Counted from the first letter of the stretch, positions 27,300 to 36,966 are shown. The stretch: DNA of 64,000 nt from Bacillota bacterium (GCA_023386815.1 JAEWIZ010000030.1:27846-91845), one strand, 5' to 3'. Program-made: numbers and translations. Notes: generated by a model from the letters alone, not told the origin.

Positions 27300-27909
27300 T
27301 CTTTAGCGCCTTCTTCTCAATTCTGCTTACGTAGCTTCTGGAAATGCCAAGCTTATTTGCGATCTCTCGTTGGGTCACTTCTTTATGATTACTTAGTCCA
27401 TAACGAAGGCAGATAATTTCTCTTTCACGGTCAGTTAAAACCTTGCTTATCATACTATATAGTTTTTTAATATCATCTTCCAAAACAATATTTTCAACAA
27501 TATCCATTTCGGCTTCTTCTATGATATCTAACAAATTAATCTCATTACCTTCCCGGTCGGACCCGATCGGATCGTACAGATAGACTTCTTTTGATAAGCG
27601 CTTTCCACTTCTGAGCATCATAAGCAGCTCATTGTCAATGCAACGGGAGGCATAAGTAGCTAGGCGAATCCCTTTCTCTTCATCAAAGGTATCAATGGCT
27701 TTGATCAGTCCAATTGTACCAATGGATATTAAATCATCTGTCTCTTTGTCAATCATGTTGTATTTTTTTACGATATGCGCTACTAACCTTAGATTATGTT
27801 CAATCAATTTATCCCGTGCTTCCTTGTCGCCTTCTCTGCAAAGCCTAAGGTAATCTGATTCTTCTTTGGTGCTTAGCGGCTTGGGAAATGATTTCACGAA
27901 GATAAGCAC
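27274..27909 (-). CDS. sigK: RNA polymerase sporulation sigma factor SigK
   Basis: Up to 211 residues. Sigma-70 region 2 (LIEHNLRLVAHIVKKYN, DLISIGTIGLIKAIDTFDEEKGIRLATYASRCIDNELLM) and region 4 (LTDREREIICLRYGL, TQREIANKLGISRSYVSRIEKKALKKL). The pattern EVYLYDPIGSDREGNEINLLD is typical of sigma-K, the late mother-cell sigma factor of sporulation. The frame opens with GTG at 27909, and a second GTG at 27897 has AGGTG nine bases before it. An in-frame stop at 27925-27927 leaves no room for the roughly 20-residue hydrophobic pro-sequence of B. subtilis pro-sigma-K. The gene is not split by a skin element. Confidence 0.93.
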   Translation of the reverse strand: MLIFVKSFPKPLSTKEESDYLRLCREGDKEARDKLIEHNLRLVAHIVKKYNMIDKETDDLISIGTIGLIKAIDTFDEEKGIRLATYASRCIDNELLMMLRSGKRLSKEVYLYDPIGSDREGNEINLLDIIEEAEMDIVENIVLEDDIKKLYSMISKVLTDREREIICLRYGLSNHKEVTQREIANKLGISRSYVSRIEKKALKKLRECFEN

Positions 27910-28018
27910 CTCATGCCCAATGTGTCATTACTATCTTATGTGACTTATTGACATAAAGTGCCTATCCCTCTTAAAAAGGGACAGATGGACTTACTGAAAA
28001 TTTATTGGCTTTTTTTGC

Positions 28019-29398
28019 TTAACTGATTGCTCTCTTCTTCCATTTCCCTCTCCGGTAAAATAAATATGTAACGAAAGCTCCAATTAACCAGGAACATAGT
28101 AAAGAAATAAATATACTCTCCTGCCTTCCATTCGGATACTCTGAGCTCCTTGTCAAATAAGTTAAAAGATAGGCTAATGGCACTCTGACCACAACAGTAG
28201 TAAATAATGAAATCCACATAGGAGTAACGGTATCTCCTGCTCCTCGCATAATTCCTGATAAGCTCTGAGTTATTGCCATTACGATATATCCAACTGCAAG
28301 TATGCGCATCAGCTTCATACTCAGGTTAACTAATTCCTGTGTATCCGTAAAGATTCCCATCAGCTGTTTGCCAAAAAGCAATATTAGAGCTGTAATCGTT
28401 GTTGATACACCAATTGCCAAAAGTGTTCCCTGTCTTGCACCTTTTTCTACCCGATCATGATAATTTGCCCCTACATTTTGTCCCGCGTAGGTTGTTAAAG
28501 CAGTCCCGAAAGAAAAATTGGGAAGCATCGCAAAACCATCCACTCGCATTACGATTACATTTGCTGCTATAAACATCTCCCCAAAGCTATTCGTTAAGGA
28601 TTGTACAATTATCATTGACATGGAAACAATGGCGTGAGTAATTCCGGATGGAAGTCCTAAACGTATGATATCATAGGTAAAATGCTTCTTGATTTTAAAG
28701 TTGCTTCGTTTAAAAACAACAATCTCATTCATACGGAGCAATTTACTCATACATAATATCGATGAGATAAACTGAGAAATCACTGTTGCCAAAGCTACTC
28801 CAGCTACCCCCATATGTAATACTGCCACAAAAAAGAGATCCAAAACGATATTTAAGCCTGTACAGATTAAAAGATAATAAAGAGGCGATATTGAGTCCCC
28901 TAATCCTCTTAATACACCACTTAATATATTATAATAAGCTAAACCGGCTGAGCCCAGGAACATGATGATTAAATAAGATGCACACCAATCAATAATACTG
29001 CTTGGCGTATTTAACAGCTCAAGCATCGGTCTTGTTCCCAGTACAGCCAGCAGTGTAACAATAATTGATGCGATGGCTGTCAGTATGATACAATTACCAA
29101 TTGTATCAGCCAAGCCTTCCTTATTTCTTGCACCAAAATACTGAGCCACGATAATGCTTGCTCCCATACTGATTCCTATAAATAATACAATCAGTAAATT
29201 TAGAATCGGAGCTGCACTTCCCACTGCTGCAAGAGCATTGTCTCCAACAAATTTTCCTACTACAATACTATCAACTGTGTTATATAACTGTTGTGCTATA
29301 TTCCCTATCAGCATCGGTACTGCGAATATCGCTATCTTCTTCCATGGTGTCCCTTCCGTCATATCTACTGTCTGAAAGAATTGTTTGAACATACCCAT
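28019..29398 (-). CDS. MATE family multidrug/cation efflux transporter
   Basis: 459 residues from the ATG at 29398, which has GGGAGG six bases upstream; the frame extends to 29452 without a site. About twelve membrane helices. Family motifs: MTEGTPWKKIAIFAVPMLIGNIAQQLYNTVDSIVVGKFVG at the N-terminus and the mirrored GYIVMAITQSLSGIMRGAGDTVTPMWIS near 385. MATE proteins exchange Na+ or H+ for drugs or metabolites; the substrate cannot be read from sequence. Stands alone between sigK and a metallo-hydrolase. Confidence 0.93.
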   Translation of the reverse strand: MGMFKQFFQTVDMTEGTPWKKIAIFAVPMLIGNIAQQLYNTVDSIVVGKFVGDNALAAVGSAAPILNLLIVLFIGISMGASIIVAQYFGARNKEGLADTIGNCIILTAIASIIVTLLAVLGTRPMLELLNTPSSIIDWCASYLIIMFLGSAGLAYYNILSGVLRGLGDSISPLYYLLICTGLNIVLDLFFVAVLHMGVAGVALATVISQFISSILCMSKLLRMNEIVVFKRSNFKIKKHFTYDIIRLGLPSGITHAIVSMSMIIVQSLTNSFGEMFIAANVIVMRVDGFAMLPNFSFGTALTTYAGQNVGANYHDRVEKGARQGTLLAIGVSTTITALILLFGKQLMGIFTDTQELVNLSMKLMRILAVGYIVMAITQSLSGIMRGAGDTVTPMWISLFTTVVVRVPLAYLLTYLTRSSEYPNGRQESIFISLLCSWLIGAFVTYLFYRRGKWKKRAIS

Positions 29399-29582
29399 AC
29401 TTTTCCTCCCTAGTCTATTCATCAGGTTTACATAAACCCGATATCCTATCAATATAACTCAAATCATGGCTGTAAGCAACTTTTCTTTCGTCTACTTTTG
29501 CCTTCAATTCTTTGCTATACTTAAATAATGAATATGGATATGGACAATTTATATGGTTAGAATCTTGTCATTTTGGTTTCAT

Positions 29583-30413
29583 CTAAAGGCATTTTTTACT
29601 GTACACGATATTACCAAGCCCACCGTCAGCTCTCATCCGATTCTCTCCGATTGCTTTTGCAATATACGCTTGCTTACCCATAAACTCAAATGGGATATCA
29701 TCTGCTTTGCCTAAAATAATATCCTGACACACACTTAGGACAGAAGAAATCATATCCTTTGGAGCCACACTTATACCATGGGATAGCAATACCTGATCAT
29801 ACCTTCCATTGGTTGCTTGATCCAACTTTTGTAACACCTCGCAATAAGCATGAACGGGCAATGCTTTATCATCGAAGAGAAAGGTAAAGGTATTGCAGGC
29901 ATCTCCTAGAAATAAGATACGCTCCTCTTTGATTAAAATAGTTATGCTACCTGGGGTATGACCTGGTGTTTCAAAGATCTCTAAATCTATTCCACCCAAG
30001 GAAAAGATCATACCATCTTTTAATTCTTTAAAATTCAGATCAGTTGGGAGTACAAAATCCTCCTCTTTCAGTTCTTCTGACACATCTCCTAATCCCATCC
30101 TGATATAGCCTTTACGTACTTCCATTCTCTTATGTTCTTGATAAATATCTTTGTCTTTCCTATTCATATAAACTTCATCAAACTCTGGCGCACCCATCGC
30201 ATGATCCACATGTCCATGAGTTAGAACTACAGTAATTGGCTTTTCCGTTAGCTTCTCAACAAAATCTCTAAGATGTCCGTATCCTACACAAGTATCAATT
30301 AAAAGTGCTTTCTCTGTACCTTCTACCAGATACATGAATTCCCCTGTAAGGCTGGTTATTTGAGTAATTCGGTCTGATATTTTTTCTGAAGAGTAATAAT
30401 TAATTTTTCCCAT
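29583..30413 (-). CDS. Metallo-beta-lactamase-fold hydrolase
   Basis: 276 residues. The zinc motif THGHVDHAMG near 65 gives the HxHxDH ligands; a second His is in FETPGHTPGS near 130, Asp in LFLGDACN near 150, and a final His in LLSHGIS near 195. AGGAGGAGG precedes the ATG. Members of this broad family act as thioesterases, lactonases or quorum-quenching enzymes; nothing here narrows it. It lies 109 bp downstream of the second permease of the next cassette and may be co-transcribed. Confidence 0.88.
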   Translation of the reverse strand: MGKINYYSSEKISDRITQITSLTGEFMYLVEGTEKALLIDTCVGYGHLRDFVEKLTEKPITVVLTHGHVDHAMGAPEFDEVYMNRKDKDIYQEHKRMEVRKGYIRMGLGDVSEELKEEDFVLPTDLNFKELKDGMIFSLGGIDLEIFETPGHTPGSITILIKEERILFLGDACNTFTFLFDDKALPVHAYCEVLQKLDQATNGRYDQVLLSHGISVAPKDMISSVLSVCQDIILGKADDIPFEFMGKQAYIAKAIGENRMRADGGLGNIVYSKKCL

Positions 30414-30522
30414 GTCTCTTCCCTCCTCCTAATATAGTTTGTTATTCTTAATTACTATGAACTATAATTTCCGAGCCATCCCTTTTCAGTGCAGTGCAAT
30501 ATTATGTTGTTTTTACTTTCAC

Positions 30523-31425
30523 TTATTCTTTGACACCACCCATGGTAATCCCTTTTACAAAGTATTTCTGAAAAAATGGATATGCAGCTATGATGGGCAG
30601 TATACCTACTACTGCAATCGCCATTCGCATCGTGGTCGTTGGCATGTTTTTAGTTGCTGCAGCAGCTGCAACATCAGAATTATTCGCAAGGAAATTAATA
30701 TTTTGATTAATACTATTTAAAACCAACTGAATTGTGTACAGATGGCTACCATCTCTCTCAGATAAAAAATACAATCCATTCGTCCAATCATTCCAGTAAG
30801 CAATCGCACCCATCATTCCAATTGTTGCTATAATCGGAACAGAAAGTGGAATTACTATTTTGAGAAATGTCGCAAATTCTCCTGCACCATCAATCCTGGC
30901 CGCTTCCAATATACTTGGACTAATACTATTACTAAAATAATTCTTTACCAATACTACAGTAAATGCATTCATCATAAGATTAGGTACGATTAGTGCAAAT
31001 ATTGTATTTTTGATATGAAATATATTGGAATAAACATAATAGGATGATACAATTCCACCATTAAATAGCATGGTAAATATACATAAGAACATAAATATTT
31101 TATGTCCTGGAAGATCTCTTTTACTTAAGGCATATGCGTATAAGCATGTAACGATGATACTGAGTGCTGTTCCTACTATGGTCACCAGAATGGTCATGAG
31201 ATAGGACTGTCCTACCATCCGCCATTCCTTTACAATATAATTATATGCATCCAAACTCCACTTTTCAGGAAAGAAAGAATATCCGTTAACCAAGGCAATA
31301 TTGTTATCTGTAAACGATGAAATGATTAATAAAATAAATGGAAGAAGTGCTGCTAATGAAAATAGAAAGAGCACCAAATGGGAAACGATTTGCCAAGCAA
31401 CAGTCTCTGTCACCTTATTATTCAT
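30523..31425 (-). CDS. ABC transporter permease, LplC/YtcP type
   Basis: 300 residues, about six membrane helices, EAA loop LEAARIDGAGEFATFLKIVIPLSVP near 175-200, and the conserved C-terminal FQKYFVKGITMGGVKE. AGGAGG precedes the ATG, 10 bp after the partner permease stop. Permeases of this subgroup serve oligosaccharide uptake (for example rhamnogalacturonan or lipo-oligosaccharide systems) with family 1 binding proteins longer than 500 residues, as found here. Confidence 0.92.
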   Translation of the reverse strand: MNNKVTETVAWQIVSHLVLFLFSLAALLPFILLIISSFTDNNIALVNGYSFFPEKWSLDAYNYIVKEWRMVGQSYLMTILVTIVGTALSIIVTCLYAYALSKRDLPGHKIFMFLCIFTMLFNGGIVSSYYVYSNIFHIKNTIFALIVPNLMMNAFTVVLVKNYFSNSISPSILEAARIDGAGEFATFLKIVIPLSVPIIATIGMMGAIAYWNDWTNGLYFLSERDGSHLYTIQLVLNSINQNINFLANNSDVAAAAATKNMPTTTMRMAIAVVGILPIIAAYPFFQKYFVKGITMGGVKE

Positions 31426-31435
31426 ATTGCACCTC

Positions 31436-32389
31436 CTAAAATAATGCGTTTTCTTTACTATATTTTCTAACTACGGCATTTACTGTTATAATTAATAGTA
31501 AGCCAACGATTGATTGATATACACTGGCAGCACTTGACATACCAAAATCACTACTTTCCATCAGTGCATTATACACGTAGACGTCTATCGTTCTGGTAAC
31601 ACTATACAAGGTTCCACTATTTCTTGTAACCTGATAGAATAATCCAAAGTCTGAATAGAATATTCTTCCCACATTAAGTATTAGCATCGTAATCACTGTT
31701 GGTGAAAGCAGCGGCATCGTAATCTTCGTAAGCTGCTTCCACTTGGATGCCCCATCAATACTAGCTGCTTCATAATAATCCGGACTAATCCCTATGATAC
31801 TGCTTAAATATATAATTACTGCATACCCTACACTTTTCCATATCTGGCAGATTACCAGAATATATGGCCAGTATTTCTTGGTATTATACCAAGAGATCCC
31901 TTCAAGGCCTAACGGTTCTAATATACTATTATTAATTAATCCAGTATCAGCTGCCAGTATTGCATATACCAAGTAACTCGCAATTACCCAGCTCATTAGA
32001 TAAGGTAATAGTATAAGGCTTTGATAAAGTCTGGATGCAAATTTAGATCTTATTTCATTTAAGAATACTGCTAAGGCAATTGCTATTACAGTAGTAAGAA
32101 TAATAAAGACAGCATTATATGCCAAGGTATTTCTCGTTATTATCCATGCATCCTTAGATGCAAATAGAAATTTAAAGTTATCTAAGCCACTCCAGTCGCT
32201 GCCTAAAATCCCCTTTCGAAAGTTGAGATTTTTAAAGGCAATAACGATACCAAACATAGGTAAATAATTATTACAGATCATATAAATAAGACCTGGCAAT
32301 GCCATTAGATAATAAGGAAAATACTGTTTCCATTTTTTCGATGATTTCTTTTGTTTTGACATTCTTCTTTTTTCTATTATGCTCTCCAT
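31436..32389 (-). CDS. ABC transporter permease, LplB/YteP type
   Basis: 317 residues with a basic N-terminus, six membrane helices (YYLMALPGLIYMICNNYLPMFGIVIAFKN near 28) and the EAA loop YEAASIDGASKWKQLTKITMPLL near 218. AAGGAG precedes the ATG. Works with the 30523-31425 permease and the 32518-34080 binding protein; no ATPase gene nearby. Confidence 0.92.
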   Translation of the reverse strand: MESIIEKRRMSKQKKSSKKWKQYFPYYLMALPGLIYMICNNYLPMFGIVIAFKNLNFRKGILGSDWSGLDNFKFLFASKDAWIITRNTLAYNAVFIILTTVIAIALAVFLNEIRSKFASRLYQSLILLPYLMSWVIASYLVYAILAADTGLINNSILEPLGLEGISWYNTKKYWPYILVICQIWKSVGYAVIIYLSSIIGISPDYYEAASIDGASKWKQLTKITMPLLSPTVITMLILNVGRIFYSDFGLFYQVTRNSGTLYSVTRTIDVYVYNALMESSDFGMSSAASVYQSIVGLLLIITVNAVVRKYSKENALF

Positions 32390-32462
32390 ATTATTACTCC
32401 TTGATCATTGATGAACAGCAAATCCTATGAGAATCCATACTGTTGTTAACTTTTAGAAACAC

Positions 32463-32490
32463 ATGCCCTGAGGGTAATCCCTCAGGGCAT
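32463..32490 (-). terminator. Hairpin between binding-protein and permease genes
   Basis: Perfect 12-bp GC-rich stem ATGCCCTGAGGG / CCCTCAGGGCAT with a 4-nt loop, 28 bp past the binding-protein stop. The minus-strand continuation GTGTTTCT has only a short U run, so partial read-through into the permeases is expected. Confidence 0.75.
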
Positions 32491-32517
32491 CCCGATTGAC
32501 TATGAGATTAATGATAA

Positions 32518-34080
32518 TTATTTCTGCGCTAACCACTCATCAAATTGTTTCTGGTTCTCTGCGATTACTTTATCGATTCCCGCTGCCTTTAATGCATCTA
32601 AGAACTCAGGAAGAACTGTATTAGGGTCAACAACACCCATACCAAGACTTGCTTCATATTGTTTGATTACATCTGATACTGCTGCGTATTCTGTTTTCAC
32701 AGGATCACTATTAAAGCAATACCCTAGAGCAGCGGAGGTATGAGCTGCATCAACAGATGCATTAAAATCGGAAAGAGCTTTATAATAAGATTCATCCAGC
32801 GGCGGCATTACATAATCCTTACTCTTATCACCCCATACATTAAGAATACTGATATAAGGAGTATTCGATGGATCAATTCCCTCCGGATATTCTATCACCT
32901 TATCACTGCCTTCTGAAAAGTTCCAATGAGTACCTTCAATACCACGGTAAATCAGATTTATTAAATATTCATCAGAATATAACAGATTTAGGAATTGCAT
33001 CGTTTTTTCCGGATTATCACAGGTAATCGGAAGTGCCCATAAGGTCAATTGATAAAACTGTGTAAGTGCGGAAGGAGCACTTGTATAAAGTGGAACTAAA
33101 TCTGTACCAATATATGCTTTCATTTGAGTACTTTGTGATGCTATCATATCAGGCTCAGCATTACTAAAGAAGCCGAAATAGTTACCACTTTGCATCAATG
33201 TCATACCAGAATCTGTTGTTGTATTACAATCTGGTGAAAAATATCCATTTTTATACCAATCGTGAGCAAAGCTAGCAGCTGTCTTAAAGTTATCAGTTGC
33301 ATAATAATTAGTAACTTCGGTACTTCCTACACCATAATTCATTAAAGCTCCGGATGCGAGAGATGCGCCTAAGAAATCTACCGGATCCATAAAATAAAAT
33401 GGTTTCTCCTCACTGCTATTCGCGGCGATACAATAGAAGTTATCAGCTTCACCTAATTTGATTGTTTTAAAGATATCGCTTAACTCTTCATATGTATAAA
33501 CATGAGAAGCATCATAAGAAATATTATATTTATCAAGTAAATCCTTGCGGCAGGTAAAAGCTTTTACTCGTCCCATTTTTTCTTCTGTTGGAACTGCATA
33601 TAATTTGCCGTTAAAATAACCACCGCTCATCGCATTACCTTCCGCTTTTATAATATCAGCGCCATATTTCGTAACCAGATCATCCAGTTCTAAGAGAATA
33701 CCTTTGTTTACATAAGAGCCCACTCCACCTTCGAACATACTGATCATCAAATCCAATTTCTCACCTGCTGAAACCATTAAATTGGTTGTACTATTTAAAT
33801 CAAATGCACTAACTGGGTAAAAAGTAACATGTACTCCAATCTCACTTTCAACTTTTGCATTTACTGCATCTTCCACCAATTGTAGGTCTGTCGGTGTTGT
33901 ACCTAGAGTAGGATACTGCATCACTATTTCATAGATTTCATCACTAACCTCTGCTGCATCACTATCCGTCTGTACTTCATTGCTTTTCGTAGCAGTCGAA
34001 TCCTTTTTTTCGTTATTACATGCTGTTAATGAAACCATCAGTGTAATAACAAGTAACATAGAAATAATTTTTTTCATCAT
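32518..34080 (-). CDS. Extracellular solute-binding lipoprotein, LplA type
   Basis: 520 residues from the ATG at 34080, just after GGAGGG; the frame runs on to 34140 without a site. Signal peptide and lipobox VSLTACNNE (Cys near 21), a charged linker, then a large family 1 binding domain (VMQYPTLGTTPTDLQLVEDAVNAKVESEIGVHVTFYPV near 48). The size (over 500) is typical of LplA/YtcQ-like proteins for complex oligosaccharides. It lies after a two-component pair, which likely regulates it. Confidence 0.92.
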   Translation of the reverse strand: MMKKIISMLLVITLMVSLTACNNEKKDSTATKSNEVQTDSDAAEVSDEIYEIVMQYPTLGTTPTDLQLVEDAVNAKVESEIGVHVTFYPVSAFDLNSTTNLMVSAGEKLDLMISMFEGGVGSYVNKGILLELDDLVTKYGADIIKAEGNAMSGGYFNGKLYAVPTEEKMGRVKAFTCRKDLLDKYNISYDASHVYTYEELSDIFKTIKLGEADNFYCIAANSSEEKPFYFMDPVDFLGASLASGALMNYGVGSTEVTNYYATDNFKTAASFAHDWYKNGYFSPDCNTTTDSGMTLMQSGNYFGFFSNAEPDMIASQSTQMKAYIGTDLVPLYTSAPSALTQFYQLTLWALPITCDNPEKTMQFLNLLYSDEYLINLIYRGIEGTHWNFSEGSDKVIEYPEGIDPSNTPYISILNVWGDKSKDYVMPPLDESYYKALSDFNASVDAAHTSAALGYCFNSDPVKTEYAAVSDVIKQYEASLGMGVVDPNTVLPEFLDALKAAGIDKVIAENQKQFDEWLAQK

Positions 34081-34252
34081 CTTTCCCTCCATACTTTTGC
34101 AGAATATCTGTCTGCTTTGATGTACAAATCTTATCATCAAGGTAACAATTTAACCATCAAGATTTCCGACCGGCTTTTTCACTTTAGCGACTTTACACTC
34201 ATAGGAAAGGGGTTTATGCAAAATGAAACATTGCCTCATTTTGCAAAAACCC

Positions 34253-35056
34253 CTATGACTTGCTTTTCAGCTTTTCCTCTTTATATTGTGAAGGTGTACA
34301 ATTGTAATATTTTTTGAAGGAGGAAACAAAGTAAGAATAATTACTATAACCAACCCGGGAGGCGACTGTAACATTGCTGAGCGAAGAATTTTCTAATAAC
34401 TTGCCGGCTAACTCCATCCTTTCACGTATAATATATCGATTAATCGTGATACCCTTTTCCCTTTTAAAAATACGGTTTAGATAATCCTCATTCAAATAAT
34501 ATTTTTTTGCTAAATAGGTAACAGAAAGTTCCTCTAAGGATAAATTTTTGATAATGAAATATGTTGTATCCTGTATAATCTCATGACTACTTCTCTTATC
34601 ACCTTGTACATCTTCTGCTATTTTTTCCTGTTGCTGAAGCCATTGATGACCATAATTTTTTAATTTTTCATTTTTTCTTTCCTCTTCAATCTTAATTACA
34701 GTTTTCTGTATTGTTTGAGCTATCACTTCATAGGGTGCGGGGGTCAGAATGTAACCTTGGCAGCCTAATTTGATTGCCTCCTGAGCATATTCGAATTTTG
34801 CATGACAGGTTAAAAAGATGCTTACGATTCCGGGATATTTATCATGTACCTCGCGAATTAATTCAATTCCATTTTCTCCGGGCATCTCAATATCACATAG
34901 TATAATATCAATCTTCTCCTGTTGTAGTATCGTTTTTGCCTGACTTGCATCGGAGGCTGACCATACAGAACCGTTAATCCCATATTTTTTCCACTCTATT
35001 CCCTGTATCAAGCCTCGAATTGCAATATATTCATCGTCAACAATCAGTAGATTCAT
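34253..35056 (-). CDS. Response regulator with AraC-type DNA-binding domain
   Basis: 267 residues, short for the YesN type: receiver (1-120, phospho-Asp in IILCDIEMPGENG) joined almost directly to two AraC helix-turn-helix motifs (LSVTYLAKKYYLNEDYLNRIFKREKG; VTVASRVGYSNYSYFVSSFKKYYNCTPSQYKEE). Its start overlaps the last 20 bp of the kinase gene, so the pair is translationally coupled. Likely activator of the cassette and perhaps of the divergent glycosidase. Confidence 0.93.
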   Translation of the reverse strand: MNLLIVDDEYIAIRGLIQGIEWKKYGINGSVWSASDASQAKTILQQEKIDIILCDIEMPGENGIELIREVHDKYPGIVSIFLTCHAKFEYAQEAIKLGCQGYILTPAPYEVIAQTIQKTVIKIEEERKNEKLKNYGHQWLQQQEKIAEDVQGDKRSSHEIIQDTTYFIIKNLSLEELSVTYLAKKYYLNEDYLNRIFKREKGITINRYIIRERMELAGKLLENSSLSNVTVASRVGYSNYSYFVSSFKKYYNCTPSQYKEEKLKSKS

Positions 35057-36719
35057 TCTGATCCTCCTTCTTGTATGGAAACTGTATTACAAACCTTGTT
35101 TTTCTTTCCGGTTCGGATGACACCCTAATACTGCTTTCATTACCGTAAAAATGACGGAGCCTCTGCAATGAGTTATAAAGTCCCACATGAACACGTCCCT
35201 TCTTTGATAGAGAAAATATCTCCTGATTGACATCCTTAATAATATCTTCACTAATTCCTGTCCCATCATCCTCTATCACAATTTCTACCAGCCCCATCTC
35301 ATATTTTGCTTTCAGAACAATATGCACCATACCACTTTTACCCAATGCATGGTCAAAGATATTTTCAATAAAATTATGGATTAATAAGGGGGGTACTTCA
35401 ATCTTCATTACAGATACCTGTACTTGGTATTCAATCGTGAAGCAATCCGGATAACGAATGGCAGCGACCTTCAGATAATCCTGTATCAATTGAAATTCCT
35501 TATAAAAAGGCTCTAACTCTTTCTCACTTCGGAAAATATATCTAAAATAGTCTGATAGATATAAAGCTAACTGTTGAATACTTTTAAACTCTTGAATTTG
35601 GGCTAGGCTATAGACCAGTTTAAACATATTTAGTAAAAAATGCGGTCTGATCTGTAACTGTAGATTCTGTAGCTTCATTTTCTGCCTGTCTACTTCTTTT
35701 TCATAATTCTCAATCTTTAAGTCCTCAATACGATCAGCCATATCATTGAAGGATTGATTAATGACACGAAATTCTTCTGCATATCTGTGTGCACTGATAC
35801 GATAATCCTGATCCCCTGACTTTAGTCTCTGTAATGCGTTTTTAATCTTATTTAATGGACGAATCAATATATGATTTAATATGTTGATTAGTAAAGGAAT
35901 CAGTAATAAATATGCAAAGGATAAGACAATCGTAATCCATTGAATCATCGGTAAACTTAATACCACATCTTTTTTCGGTACTGACATACTCAGATACAGA
36001 TCAATCTTATCAGATTTTTTGATAGAGCTTAGGCGATTCTCTATACTTACCGGTTTCTTCATATCCAATGTGACCATCATATTCTTATAATCCACGGCGT
36101 CTCTTACCTGATTACATATCTCATCCAAGGATATGAGTGCTCCGTAATGAAAATTCTCGGTATTATATACACACATTAACCATTTATATTCATTTAACTC
36201 AATGATACTCCAAGAGCTAATCTCTTCCCATTCTATTGAAGTTAAATATGTCTGTAATTGGTCTCGTACCGTTCGAAATTCCACAGCACTCATGCCCAAA
36301 ATTGTATTCGGCATAACTAGAAGAAAATCATTTTGAGTGGTACCATAATAAAAATAACCGTCGCCACCCGAAGTAGTCATAATTCTGGTTCTAAATTTCT
36401 CAGCAATTGCTGTTTGAGATAAATAGTAAGAATCAGACTTTTTCTGCTTTGATAAACGGATGAAATCTTCATCATTCTCAGAAATGTCATAAAAATAGTA
36501 ATGAATCTGTTCGATATAGTTGTCAAGCCGTTGCATGTACTGGATCGTAACACTATCCATCGTTAGCGACGCTTGATCCTTCACTACATCAATCGCTTTT
36601 CTTGTTGATGTAATCGCCAATAAATTTAATGGCAATATGAGTAAAACCATGATAATAATAATCTTAGATCGAATTGATTCAGCTGACTTAAGTAATACCC
36701 TCTTCATATTATAAAACAT
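35037..36719 (-). CDS. Sensor histidine kinase, YesM type
   Basis: About 560 residues from the ATG at 36719 (GGGTGAG four bases upstream). The open frame begins with a TTG at 36761 that has no binding site, and the ATG at 36734 is also possible. One helix near the N-terminus, an extracellular sensor of about 220 residues, a second helix near 265-290, HAMP (LNKIKNALQRLKSGDQDYRISAHRYAEEF), phospho-His motif QIRPHFLLNMFKLVYSL, and ATPase motifs (HNFIENIFDHALG, EDDGTGISED, HVGLYNSLQRLRHFYG). Coupled to the overlapping regulator gene. Confidence 0.92.
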   Translation of the reverse strand: MFYNMKRVLLKSAESIRSKIIIIMVLLILPLNLLAITSTRKAIDVVKDQASLTMDSVTIQYMQRLDNYIEQIHYYFYDISENDEDFIRLSKQKKSDSYYLSQTAIAEKFRTRIMTTSGGDGYFYYGTTQNDFLLVMPNTILGMSAVEFRTVRDQLQTYLTSIEWEEISSWSIIELNEYKWLMCVYNTENFHYGALISLDEICNQVRDAVDYKNMMVTLDMKKPVSIENRLSSIKKSDKIDLYLSMSVPKKDVVLSLPMIQWITIVLSFAYLLLIPLLINILNHILIRPLNKIKNALQRLKSGDQDYRISAHRYAEEFRVINQSFNDMADRIEDLKIENYEKEVDRQKMKLQNLQLQIRPHFLLNMFKLVYSLAQIQEFKSIQQLALYLSDYFRYIFRSEKELEPFYKEFQLIQDYLKVAAIRYPDCFTIEYQVQVSVMKIEVPPLLIHNFIENIFDHALGKSGMVHIVLKAKYEMGLVEIVIEDDGTGISEDIIKDVNQEIFSLSKKGRVHVGLYNSLQRLRHFYGNESSIRVSSEPERKTRFVIQFPYKKEDQNESTDC

Positions 36720-36761
36720 ATTCTCACCCAACATATTCTTATTTTCCGACTTGTTACACAA

Positions 36762-36966
36762 AATTAGCGACTTCTACATGATAACTTATATACTCACCTT
36801 ATTTTTTGCGATAGTATCTAATATACTAACATAAGTTCTAAGAAAAATACAACATGTTAGTACGTTACTCTATAAAACACGCTATACTTACTACTCTTAA
36901 TCATGAACCATGATTAACCTTACAGAATATTAAAATTTTTATTTACTGAAAGAAGGAGAAATACCT
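36762..36966. promoter_or_regulatory. Divergent control region with a 21-bp perfect dyad
   Basis: 205 bp between the kinase gene (minus) and the GH106-like gene (plus). A perfect inverted repeat, TTAATCATG and CATGATTAA around AAC, lies at 36897-36917, just after a TATACT (36883-36888) that could be the -10 box of the plus-strand gene; the -35 is weak. The dyad sits at the expected start of transcription, as an operator would. AAGAAGGAG at 36950-36958 is the ribosome binding site. Confidence 0.55.

Noticed and set aside
27897..27960. Skin-element junction at sigK
   Set aside because: The sigma-K coding region is continuous from region 2 to region 4, with no integrase gene or break nearby.
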